The notes under the pieces are model-generated. The model was given only the letters and a program-made list of their open reading frames with translations. It did not search any database and was not told where the DNA came from. Below are positions 7,237-13,883 of a DNA stretch of 25,762 nt, piece by piece. Position 1 is the stretch's first letter. Each line of letters starts with the position of its first letter. The translations under genes and the position numbers were made by a program. The DNA comes from an uncultured Armatimonadota bacterium (GTDB taxonomy: Bacteria; Armatimonadota; UBA5829; DTJY01): the NCBI GenBank assembly GCA_937875395.1, contig CALNCU010000212.1, positions 1 through 25,762 on the forward strand. Direction: 5' to 3'.

Positions 7237-8457
7237 ATGATAGTTCTGGTTGTAAACGCCGGCAGCTCTTCCCTCAAGTACCAGCTTATAAATATGGAAG
7301 ATGAGGGAGTGCTTGCCAGGGGACTGGTAGAAAGAATAGGCGCCGGCGGGGGATCATCGCTTACAAGCGAGGTAACCGGAAAAGGGAAAACAGTACTAAA
7401 AGCCGCAATCCCGGATCACAGGGTTGCAATGCAGATGGTATTTTCCGCCCTTACAGATAAAGAAAACGGCGCCCTCACAGACCTTTCGCAGATCTCGGCA
7501 ATAGGGCACAGGGTGCTGCACGGCGGCTCCGTCTTCTCAGATTCCGTTGTCATAGACAAACGGGTGACGGATACCATACAGGCGGTAAGCCACCTTGGCC
7601 CGCTCCACAACCCGGCAAACCTTATGGGCATAGAAGCGGCCATGCACCTTATGCCAAACGCGCCGCAGGTGGCCGTCTTTGACACCGCCTTCCATCAGAC
7701 AATGCCCAAGCACGTGCATGTCTACGCCCTGCCGTACAGCCTGTACTCAGAGTACGGAATCAGGCGGTACGGGTTTCACGGCACATCGCACAAATACGTC
7801 TCTTCAAGAGCAAAAAAGATTCTGGCTGCAGAAGGGCTTCCTGTAGAAAAGCAGCGCATAATCACCTGCCACCTGGGCAACGGCGTAAGTTTTACGGCCG
7901 TCAAAGCTGGGAAGTCTTTTGATACGAGCATGGGGCTTACACCCGTTGAGGGCCTTGTCATGGGCACCCGCTGCGGAGACATAGACCCCGCCATCATGTC
8001 TTACGTGCAATCAAAGCTGGGGTACACGGCAAAGCAGGCCGATGATATGATAAACAAAAGAAGCGGGCTCCTTGGAATCTCCGGCGTAAGCAATGATATG
8101 CGTGACATAGAAAAAAAAACCGCCGAGGGGCATGAACTCTCCCAGCTGGCCCTTGACATCTTCTGCTACCGTGCCCGAAAGTATATAGGAGCATACGCCG
8201 CCGCCATGGAAGGGCTTGATGCAATTGTATTCACCGCAGGCATAGGCGAGCACTCTCCGGCCGTGCGCAGCAAGATCTGCCAGGGACTGGAATTCCTTGG
8301 AATAAAAGTAGACCCGGAGAAGAACCAGAACTGCCGCGGAGAATGCAACATAAGCGCAGGAACAGAAGGCATCCGGGTGCTGGTGATCCCAACCAACGAA
8401 GAGCTTGCAATTGCGCGGGAGACCGCCCAGGTAGTGTGCGGCGAAACAGGCAAATGA
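7237..8457 (+). CDS. ackA: Acetate kinase
   Basis: 406 residues, normal for AckA, an ASKHA-fold kinase that makes ATP and acetate from acetyl-phosphate and ADP. The N-terminal phosphate-binding signature VLVVNAGSSSLKYQL is intact, as are GHRVLHGG, FDTAFHQTMP, RRYGFHGTSHKYV, HLGNGVS and the C-terminal FTAGIGEHSP motif. Together with pta this allows substrate-level phosphorylation or, in reverse, acetate activation. Its stop codon overlaps the start of the DUF177 gene (ATGA), tying carbon-overflow genes to a ribosome/lipid operon. Confidence 0.97.
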   Translation: MIVLVVNAGSSSLKYQLINMEDEGVLARGLVERIGAGGGSSLTSEVTGKGKTVLKAAIPDHRVAMQMVFSALTDKENGALTDLSQISAIGHRVLHGGSVFSDSVVIDKRVTDTIQAVSHLGPLHNPANLMGIEAAMHLMPNAPQVAVFDTAFHQTMPKHVHVYALPYSLYSEYGIRRYGFHGTSHKYVSSRAKKILAAEGLPVEKQRIITCHLGNGVSFTAVKAGKSFDTSMGLTPVEGLVMGTRCGDIDPAIMSYVQSKLGYTAKQADDMINKRSGLLGISGVSNDMRDIEKKTAEGHELSQLALDIFCYRARKYIGAYAAAMEGLDAIVFTAGIGEHSPAVRSKICQGLEFLGIKVDPEKNQNCRGECNISAGTEGIRVLVIPTNEELAIARETAQVVCGETGK

Positions 8458-8978
8458 AAATAGACCTTTCAGAGATAGCGCATCATCCCGGCATGCAATC
8501 CGTTCAGGAGATAGACGAAGCATGCCCGGAAGAGCTAAAATGTACGGAGCCCATAAAAGGTTCCATCCGGTTCACAAATACCGGAACGCTACTGCTCATA
8601 GAGGGCCTGGTTAAAACCACGGCTGTCTTTGAGTGCGGCCGGTGCCTTGCAGATTTCACCATGCCGGTATCGGTAAAAATAGAAGAAGAGTTCAGGGTGG
8701 AGCAAGTGGGCGACTCCATGAAGGTGCTTCCGCTGGAAGAAGATGAAACCGCCTCTGAGCTTGTAAAAAACAATATACTTGACATTAGCGAGCTTGTACG
8801 TCAAAATTTGTTGGTTGAGCTGCCCATCAGTCCGGTCTGCAAGCCGGAGTGCCTGGGGCTCTGCCCCACTTGCGGCAAAAACCGAAACATGAGAGAATGT
8901 TCCTGTCCGCCTGCAGAGATGGAATCTCCGTTTAGAGTGCTTGCGGATTTGTTGGACAAAGACAAAGAGGAAGAATAG
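8454..8978 (+). CDS. yceD: DUF177/YceD family protein
   Basis: 174 residues of the YceD/DUF177 family, which nearly always sits upstream of rpmF. Bacterial members are linked to 23S rRNA accumulation and plant homologues to chloroplast rRNA, so a ribosome-assembly role is likely. The zinc-type cysteines are visible: CGRC in the middle, then CKPECLGLCPTCGKNRN and CSC towards the C-terminus. The start is the ATG at 8454 overlapping the ackA stop; a longer frame to 8343 would run inside ackA and is rejected. Acidic C-terminal tail (DKDKEEE). The gene is 39 bases from rpmF. Confidence 0.92.
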   Translation: MKIDLSEIAHHPGMQSVQEIDEACPEELKCTEPIKGSIRFTNTGTLLLIEGLVKTTAVFECGRCLADFTMPVSVKIEEEFRVEQVGDSMKVLPLEEDETASELVKNNILDISELVRQNLLVELPISPVCKPECLGLCPTCGKNRNMRECSCPPAEMESPFRVLADLLDKDKEEE

Positions 8979-9017
8979 GCGCAGATTCTGCGCAAATCTT
9001 AAGAGAGGTACACTAAC

Positions 9018-9215
9018 TTGCCCTTACCAAAAAGAAGACATTCACAGACGCGCCGTGATAAGCGCAGAACCAACTGGAAGCTGGAAACCCCTAACGTAAT
9101 AGACTGCCCGCGCTGCCATGCTCCCAGATTATCACATCATGCCTGCCCAAGCTGCGGCTTCTACAACGGACGGCTGGTAGTAGAGATTAAAGAAAAAGAA
9201 GCCAGGACAGAATAG
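9018..9215 (+). CDS. rpmF: 50S ribosomal protein L32
   Basis: 65 residues, starting with TTG at 9018 after GAGAGG (9003-9008). The N-terminus PLPKRRHSQTRRDKRRTNW is the typical basic L32 start. The zinc-ribbon form is complete, with cysteines 30, 33, 43 and 46 (CPRC and CPSC), unlike the Cys-free paralogue some bacteria use under zinc limitation. The C-terminus is a little longer and more charged than usual. Position between DUF177 and plsX is the classic arrangement. Confidence 0.97.
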   Translation: MPLPKRRHSQTRRDKRRTNWKLETPNVIDCPRCHAPRLSHHACPSCGFYNGRLVVEIKEKEARTE

Positions 9216-9232
9216 AGGGGACAGGCCGCTGC

Positions 9233-10237
9233 GTGAAGATTGCAGTTGATGCAATGGGTGGTGACCATGCCCCGGAAGAAATAGTCAAAGGCGCAATAGA
9301 AGCCGCCCGCGACTACGGAATTCCGACGGTGTTGGTTGGTATAAAGGAACAGATTGAACAGGAACTGGCAAAAAACTCCTACTCCGGTTCTCTTCTAGAG
9401 GTCTATCATGCCTCAGAAGTAGTTCAAATGGACGAGCATCCGGCCACGGCCATGCGCCGGAAGCCGGATTCCTCCCTTGTAGTTGCCGCTAATATGGTGA
9501 AGCGCGGAGAAGCGCAGGCAATGGTAAGCGCCGGTAACACGGGCGCCACCATGGCTGTGGCAACTCTTAAACTGGGCCGTATAAAAGGCATAGACAGGCC
9601 CGCTATAAGTTCGTTTCTGCCCACAAAATGCGGGCAGGCGGTTATAGTGGATGCCGGCGCATGCGTGGATTGCAGCGCGGAAAACCTTCTCCAATTTGGC
9701 ATTATGGGAAGCCAGTACGTGGAGAGGGTGCTTGGAGTAGAGCGTCCCAAGGTTGGGCTTCTAAGCATAGGTGAAGAACCCACAAAAGGGAACGAGCTGA
9801 CAAAATCTGCCAACGAAGCCCTAAGCCGGGAGCCAGGCCTTAATTTTATAGGCAACGTTGAAGGCAAAGAGATCTTCCAAGGCATGGTAGATGTTGTAGT
9901 CTGCGATGGTTTTGACGGCAACATAGTTCTTAAAATAAGCGAAGGCATAGGAGAATTCCTGCTCTCCTCTATAAAAGACGAGATCAGCGGGAGTCTGTGG
10001 GCAAAGATAGGCGCATGGTTTATGATGCCTGCGCTTAAAAGGTTTAATGTTAAATTGGACTATGCCGAATACGGCGGAGCGCCGCTTCTTGGCATAGACG
10101 GCGTTTGCATAATAGGCCACGGACGGTCAAACGCCAAAGCCGCAAGAAACGCCATAAGAGCAGCGGCGGAAGCGGTTAAGAACGACGTGGTTGGCTGCAT
10201 AACAGAGGCCGTCCACATGCACAGGGCGGCGGTATAG
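9233..10237 (+). CDS. plsX: Phosphate acyltransferase PlsX
   Basis: 334 residues. PlsX converts acyl-ACP to acyl-phosphate, the donor for PlsY in the first step of phospholipid synthesis, and is a peripheral membrane enzyme. The N-terminus is the family signature KIAVDAMGGDHAPEEIVKG; also conserved are MVSAGNTGATMA, LLSIGEEPTKGNEL and VCDGFDGNIVLK. The start is a GTG at 9233, preceded by GAGGGG at about 12 bases. It leads the fab genes. The FapR repressor that often precedes plsX in Firmicutes is not present in the window. Confidence 0.96.
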   Translation: MKIAVDAMGGDHAPEEIVKGAIEAARDYGIPTVLVGIKEQIEQELAKNSYSGSLLEVYHASEVVQMDEHPATAMRRKPDSSLVVAANMVKRGEAQAMVSAGNTGATMAVATLKLGRIKGIDRPAISSFLPTKCGQAVIVDAGACVDCSAENLLQFGIMGSQYVERVLGVERPKVGLLSIGEEPTKGNELTKSANEALSREPGLNFIGNVEGKEIFQGMVDVVVCDGFDGNIVLKISEGIGEFLLSSIKDEISGSLWAKIGAWFMMPALKRFNVKLDYAEYGGAPLLGIDGVCIIGHGRSNAKAARNAIRAAAEAVKNDVVGCITEAVHMHRAAV

Positions 10238-10269
10238 CAGCCGTAATTCAACCCAGGAACGGAGATTCT

Positions 10270-11277
10270 ATGTCTATAGAACTACGCGGGGCCGGCATAC
10301 TAGGCACCGGATCATACACCCCGGAAAAGATACTTACAAATTTTGATTTTGAAAAGTTTGTAGATACCACGGATGAGTGGATTGTCACCCGTACGGGTAT
10401 CCGCCAAAGGCACATAGCAGAAGAAGGCATGGCCGCCTCCGACCTGGCCTGTAACGCCGCAACCCGGGCGCTGGAATCTGCAGGAATAGGGGCAGAGAAG
10501 ATAGACCTTATTATCTGCGCCACCATAACCGGGGATATGCCCTTCCCGTCCACATCCTGCATCCTCCAAAACCGGATCGGCGCCGTGGGCGCCGGGGCCT
10601 TTGACCTGCAGGCCGGTTGCTCCGGCTGGGTCTATGCCCTTACCGTGGCCACCCAGTTTATAAAGACGGGCATATACAACCATATCCTTGTTGTGGGAGT
10701 AGATGTACTCTCCAGGCTAACAGATTTTACAGATCGTTCCACATGCGTGCTCTTTGGCGACGGCGCAGGCGCCGCCGTTCTGGGCCCCGTGGCAAAAGGT
10801 GAGGGAGTCCTTGCCACATGCCTTGGCGCAGACGGTTCCGGCGCAGAACTGCTTAAAGTGGAAGCGGGCGGCAGCAGGCTCCCGGCAAGCGAAGAGACGG
10901 TAAAGAATCGTCGGCACTATATAAAAATGGAAGGGCGGGAAGTCTACAAATTTGCCGTCAAAATTATGGTAGAGGCATCCATCAAGGCCCTTGGTGAGTG
11001 CTCCCTTACCCCGGAAGACGTAGATCTCTTTATCCCCCACCAGGCCAATGAAAGAATAATAGATGCTGCCAGAGACCGCCTTAAAATTCCGGCAGAAAAG
11101 GTCTTTAAAAACGTGGCAAACTACGGCAACACCTCCGCCGCCTCTATCCCCATAGCCCTTGATGAGGCACACAGAAGCGGGCGCATAAAGGCGGGCGATG
11201 TGGTGGTGGCGGTGGGGTTTGGCGCAGGGCTTACATGGGCCTCCGCCGCTCTTAAATGGGTTGTGCCGGCCAAATAG
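10270..11277 (+). CDS. fabH: 3-oxoacyl-ACP synthase III
   Basis: 335 residues. KAS III condenses acyl-CoA with malonyl-ACP to start each fatty acid chain. The catalytic triad is complete: Cys117 in LQAGCSGW, His257 in IPHQANERI and Asn287 in NYGNTSAAS. The N-terminal GILGTGSYTPEKILTN and TDEWIVTRTGIRQRHI are characteristic. Primer preference (acetyl versus branched) cannot be judged by eye. It lies 32 bases after plsX and about 105 bases before fabD; that gap holds no clear promoter. Confidence 0.97.
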   Translation: MSIELRGAGILGTGSYTPEKILTNFDFEKFVDTTDEWIVTRTGIRQRHIAEEGMAASDLACNAATRALESAGIGAEKIDLIICATITGDMPFPSTSCILQNRIGAVGAGAFDLQAGCSGWVYALTVATQFIKTGIYNHILVVGVDVLSRLTDFTDRSTCVLFGDGAGAAVLGPVAKGEGVLATCLGADGSGAELLKVEAGGSRLPASEETVKNRRHYIKMEGREVYKFAVKIMVEASIKALGECSLTPEDVDLFIPHQANERIIDAARDRLKIPAEKVFKNVANYGNTSAASIPIALDEAHRSGRIKAGDVVVAVGFGAGLTWASAALKWVVPAK

Positions 11278-11382
11278 CCCGGAGGGAGCGCATCTCTTTA
11301 TCCGGCATCCAAGCCCGGTTAACCATTAAAATCTCTCTTATGAAATGACGGCAGTATTTCAGGCCTGTAAAGGATGAGTTTA

Positions 11383-12315
11383 ATGAGCAAAACAGCTTTT
11401 ATTTTTCCCGGACAGGGTTCGCAGGCAGTGGGCATGGGCAGGAGCCTTTACCAATCCTTCCCAGAGGCCCGCAAAGTATTTGATGTGGCGGAAGACATCC
11501 TTAAAATGCCCATCAAGCAGATCTGTTTTGAAGGGCCTGAAGAAGAGCTTCGCCTTACCATAAACACGCAGCCCGCCCTTTTCACAGCAAGCATGGCCGC
11601 CTTTGAATGCCTGGCCGCACGGGGATTCGCGCCGGATATGGTGGCCGGGCACAGCATAGGGGAATACGCCGCCCTTGCCGCGGCGGGCGCCATCACACTC
11701 CCAGATGCGCTGAAACTGGTACAGGTTCGCAGCCGGCTCATGATGCAGGCGGCAGAGGCGGGGCCCGGCACCATGGCCGCAGTTATAGGCCTTGCAACAG
11801 AAGATGTAAAAGCCGCAGTTGCCCGCGCCGCCGCAAACGGAATAGTAGACGTGGCAAACTATAACTCCCCGGGACAGGTGGTTATCTCCGGGGAGCTAAA
11901 AGCAGTTGAAGCCGCCTCTCAATACGCAAAAGAGGCCGGTGCAAAGAGAGTTCTCCCCTTAAATGTAAGCGGCGGATTCCACTCCCGGCTTATGCAGCCC
12001 GCCGCCTCCGCCCTGAGGGAAGAGCTTGAACGTATCCAGGTGAGCAGTGCAAAAATCCCGGTAGTGGCAAACGTTACCGCAAGCTTCGTCCGCGGAGCCG
12101 GTGAGATAAAAGACGCCCTGGCCCGCCAGATAGCAGGGAGCGTCCGTTGGGATGAATCCCTTAAATTTATGGCGGATGAAGGAGCGGAACTCTTTATAGA
12201 GGCAGGCCCTGGAAAAGTGCTTGCCGGCCTTGTAAAGCGCACTCTCCCCGGCGCAGAAGTAAGAAGCGTGGGAGACACAGAATCCATTACAGAGCTTACC
12301 AAATTAAACATCTAG
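11383..12315 (+). CDS. fabD: Malonyl-CoA:ACP transacylase
   Basis: 310 residues. FabD loads malonyl groups from CoA onto acyl carrier protein. It begins with the typical AFIFPGQGSQAVGMG; the nucleophile is Ser91 in GHSIGEYAA and the partner histidine is His200 in GGFHSRLM. I place the start at ATG 11383, eight bases after AAAGGA, rather than the in-frame ATG at 11374 that lies within that site. It is separated from fabG by a 452-bp non-coding, repeat-rich insert, unusual for genes that are normally adjacent. Confidence 0.96.
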   Translation: MSKTAFIFPGQGSQAVGMGRSLYQSFPEARKVFDVAEDILKMPIKQICFEGPEEELRLTINTQPALFTASMAAFECLAARGFAPDMVAGHSIGEYAALAAAGAITLPDALKLVQVRSRLMMQAAEAGPGTMAAVIGLATEDVKAAVARAAANGIVDVANYNSPGQVVISGELKAVEAASQYAKEAGAKRVLPLNVSGGFHSRLMQPAASALREELERIQVSSAKIPVVANVTASFVRGAGEIKDALARQIAGSVRWDESLKFMADEGAELFIEAGPGKVLAGLVKRTLPGAEVRSVGDTESITELTKLNI

Positions 12316-12341
12316 TGGCGTGTAAACTTAATTATGTTCGC

Positions 12342-12381
12342 GATACTTCGGTCGCAGAGCCGGAGGCGTCGCTGCCGAAGC
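12342..12381 (+). repeat. Dispersed hairpin repeat, copy B
   Basis: 40 bases, identical to copy D. Outer arms CTTCGG/CCGAAG, inner CAG/CTG, tip GCC-GGA-GGC. Followed by ATATGTAGATAA, almost the same 12 bases that follow copy H at the right window end. It marks the left edge of the structured insert, 27 bases after the fabD stop. Confidence 0.9.
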
Positions 12382-12401
12382 ATATGTAGATAATTGAGCA
12401 T

Positions 12402-12436
12402 CCTGCGGTGGCTTATCCAGGCTTCACCCACCGCAG
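12402..12436. repeat. Inverted repeat 1 of the insert
   Basis: CTGCGGTGG and CCACCGCAG form a perfect 9-bp stem. The loop contains CCAGGCTTCA (12417-12426), a 10-base motif repeated exactly at 12532-12541 at the end of the next inverted repeat. Confidence 0.7.
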
Positions 12437-12473
12437 AATGGGCGGATATAGGTTGTCAGGCGAATTGGTTTTC

Positions 12474-12533
12474 GGGTAGTGCCTCCGGGAGCCTAACCCG
12501 CCCACCCGCCTATGCTCCTCTCCGGCACTACCC
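12474..12533. repeat. Inverted repeat 2 of the insert
   Basis: GGGTAGTGCC (12474-12483) and GGCACTACCC (12524-12533) are perfect 10-bp arms around a 40-base interior, in which GGAG can pair with CTCC to lengthen the stem. CCCGCCC (12497-12503) in the loop is also complementary to GGGCGGG (12564-12570) beside the AGGAG site, giving an alternative fold. Confidence 0.7.
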
Positions 12534-12588
12534 AGGCTTCATCTAGCTGTTGCTGACAGGTCTGGGCGGGAGGAGAAACACTTTATGC

Positions 12589-12628
12589 GATACTTCGGTC
12601 GCAGAGCCAAAGGCGCCGCTGCCGAAGC
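12589..12628 (+). repeat. Dispersed hairpin repeat, copy C
   Basis: 40 bases, identical to copy H at the right end of the window. Outer and inner arms as in the other copies; tip GCC-AAA-GGC. Separated from copy D by 25 bases that form their own small hairpin (AGGAC 12631-12635 with GTCCT 12642-12646). Confidence 0.9.
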
Positions 12629-12653
12629 CCAGGACGGTAAAGTCCTCCGGGAA

Positions 12654-12693
12654 GATACTTCGGTCGCAGAGCCGGAGGCGTCGCTGCCGAAGC
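12654..12693 (+). repeat. Dispersed hairpin repeat, copy D
   Basis: 40 bases, identical to copy B: tip GCC-GGA-GGC within CTTCGG/CCGAAG and CAG/CTG arms. Followed directly by the second copy of the palindromic flank module. Confidence 0.9.
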
Positions 12694-12698
12694 ATTGT

Positions 12699-12727
12699 TT
12701 GAACTTGAAAATCCAAGTTTACAGAGT
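12699..12727. repeat. Palindromic flank module, copy 2
   Basis: TTTGAACTTGAAAA then TCCAAGTTTACAGAGT, nearly the same as bases 60-87 near the left window end. Arms AACTTG and CAAGTT remain, although the centre differs by an inserted base and a substitution. Forty bases before the fabG start codon. Confidence 0.6.
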
Positions 12728-12767
12728 ATTAGTATCCAAAAACCGGAAGGAAAGGAGAAAAGATATC

Positions 12768-13517
12768 TTGAAACTAGAAGGAAAAGTTGCTATAGTAACG
12801 GGAGCCGGCCGGGAAGGCAAGGGAATAGGCAGATACGTCTCGCTTGCCCTTGCCGAAGAAGGCGCCGATATTGTAATTACAGATTACGTAATTGAAAACG
12901 CAGAAAAGGTGGTTGCAGAGGTTCAGGCGCTTGGGCGGCGGGCAATAGCCGTGGGCGGAAACGTAGCCGTCCCTGCAGATGCAGATGCAATTGTGGCAAG
13001 CGCCCTTAACGAATTCGGCAGAGTAGACATACTTGTCAACAATGCGGGGATTACCCGCGATGCCCTTATAGTTCGCATGTCTGAGCAGGAATGGGATGCC
13101 GTTCTCTCTACCAACCTTAAAGGCACCTTTAACTGCACAAAGGCAGTTGCCCGCACCATGATGAAGCAGCGGAGCGGACGCATAGTAAACGTGGCCTCCG
13201 TAATGGGCGTAATAGGCAACGTGGGCCAGGCAAACTACTCAGCAAGCAAGGCGGGGGTTATAGCCCTTACAAAAACAACCTCGCGGGAGCTTGGTTCCCG
13301 TGGGATAAACGTTAACGCCGTTGCGCCGGGCTTTATCCAGACGGCAATGACGGAAGAGTTGTCCGAAAACGTTCGGAACAGCATAGCGCAGAATATACCA
13401 CTTAACAGGCTGGGGACCCCTGAGGACGTTGCCAGGGTTATACTCTTCTTGTGCTCAGAGGATTCCAGCTATGTTACAGGCCAGGTTATAAACGTCTGTG
13501 GTGGAATGGTAATGTAA
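12768..13517 (+). CDS. fabG: 3-oxoacyl-ACP reductase
   Basis: 249 residues, a classical short-chain dehydrogenase that reduces 3-oxoacyl-ACP with NADPH. The cofactor motif is VTGAGREGKGIGR, then NNAG; the catalytic set is Ser144 (NVASVMG), Tyr157 and Lys161 (YSASK). The C-terminus VTGQVINVCGGMVM is typical of FabG. The start is TTG 12768, preceded by AAAGGAG (12750-12756) and giving the standard N-terminus KLEGKVAIVTGAG. An open frame continues upstream to ATG 12585, but those 61 codons translate the hairpin repeats and resemble no FabG. The glycine loop is slightly unusual, with an extra REGK insert compared with TGxxxGIG; related reductases share such inserts. Confidence 0.95.
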   Translation: MKLEGKVAIVTGAGREGKGIGRYVSLALAEEGADIVITDYVIENAEKVVAEVQALGRRAIAVGGNVAVPADADAIVASALNEFGRVDILVNNAGITRDALIVRMSEQEWDAVLSTNLKGTFNCTKAVARTMMKQRSGRIVNVASVMGVIGNVGQANYSASKAGVIALTKTTSRELGSRGINVNAVAPGFIQTAMTEELSENVRNSIAQNIPLNRLGTPEDVARVILFLCSEDSSYVTGQVINVCGGMVM

Positions 13518-13529
13518 GGAGGTGAAATA

Positions 13530-13766
13530 ATGTCTACATTTGATCGTGTAAAAAAAGTTGTCGTAGAGCAGCTTGATGTAAATGAGGATGAAGTTACTCT
13601 TCCGGCATCCTTTGTGGATGACCTGGGAGCAGATTCTCTGGACGTCGTAGAGCTTGTTATGGGTCTTGAGGAAGAGTTTGACATCGAGATTCCAGATGAG
13701 GACGCAGAGAAGATCGGGGCCGTGCAGGATGCGGTCAGCTATATTGAAGAGAAGGCAAAGGGATAA
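13530..13766 (+). CDS. acpP: Acyl carrier protein
   Basis: 78 residues, acidic, the carrier of growing acyl chains. Ser36 in GADSLDVVEL is the phosphopantetheine attachment site. A near-perfect Shine-Dalgarno, AAGGAGGTG, precedes the ATG at 13530, in keeping with the high expression of ACP. It begins 12 bases after fabG. The chain start is typical (STFDRVKKVVVEQLDVNED). Confidence 0.98.
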   Translation: MSTFDRVKKVVVEQLDVNEDEVTLPASFVDDLGADSLDVVELVMGLEEEFDIEIPDEDAEKIGAVQDAVSYIEEKAKG

Positions 13767-13778
13767 ATCCCGGCCTGG

Positions 13779-13861
13779 GCGGACACAGGCGAACGGCCGG
13801 CACAAGCCGGATTAGCCTGGTTTTGGCAGAGAAGGCTTTTTGGCCGCAAATCTGTGTCCGC
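13779..13861. repeat. Long inverted repeat between acpP and fabF
   Basis: GCGGACACAG (13779-13788) and CTGTGTCCGC (13852-13861) are perfect 10-bp arms enclosing 63 bases. Inside is a tight hairpin, CCGGC (13797-13801) with GCCGG (13806-13810) on loop ACAA, and CGGCC (13794-13798) can alternatively pair with GGCCG (13842-13846). The right arm recurs as a direct repeat after fabF. Confidence 0.65.
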
Positions 13862-13883
13862 TCTGTAAGTTCAGGAGAAATAA

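Larger units (their letters stand above)
12316..12767 (+). other. 452-bp structured non-coding insert between fabD and fabG
   Basis: No convincing gene. It holds hairpin repeats B, C and D, two large inverted repeats between B and C, a small hairpin between C and D, and a copy of the palindromic flank module before fabG. An in-frame open stretch begins at ATG 12585 with AGGAG at 12571-12575 and runs through C and D into fabG, but it encodes repeat sequence. The layout looks like a MITE-like or nested repeat element that entered the fab operon, or a structured leader for fabG. Database comparison is needed to choose. Confidence 0.6.

Noticed and set aside
12394..12588. SRP RNA, RNase P RNA, tmRNA or cobalamin riboswitch
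   Set aside because: I looked on both strands for their conserved core sequences and found none, despite the strong hairpins.
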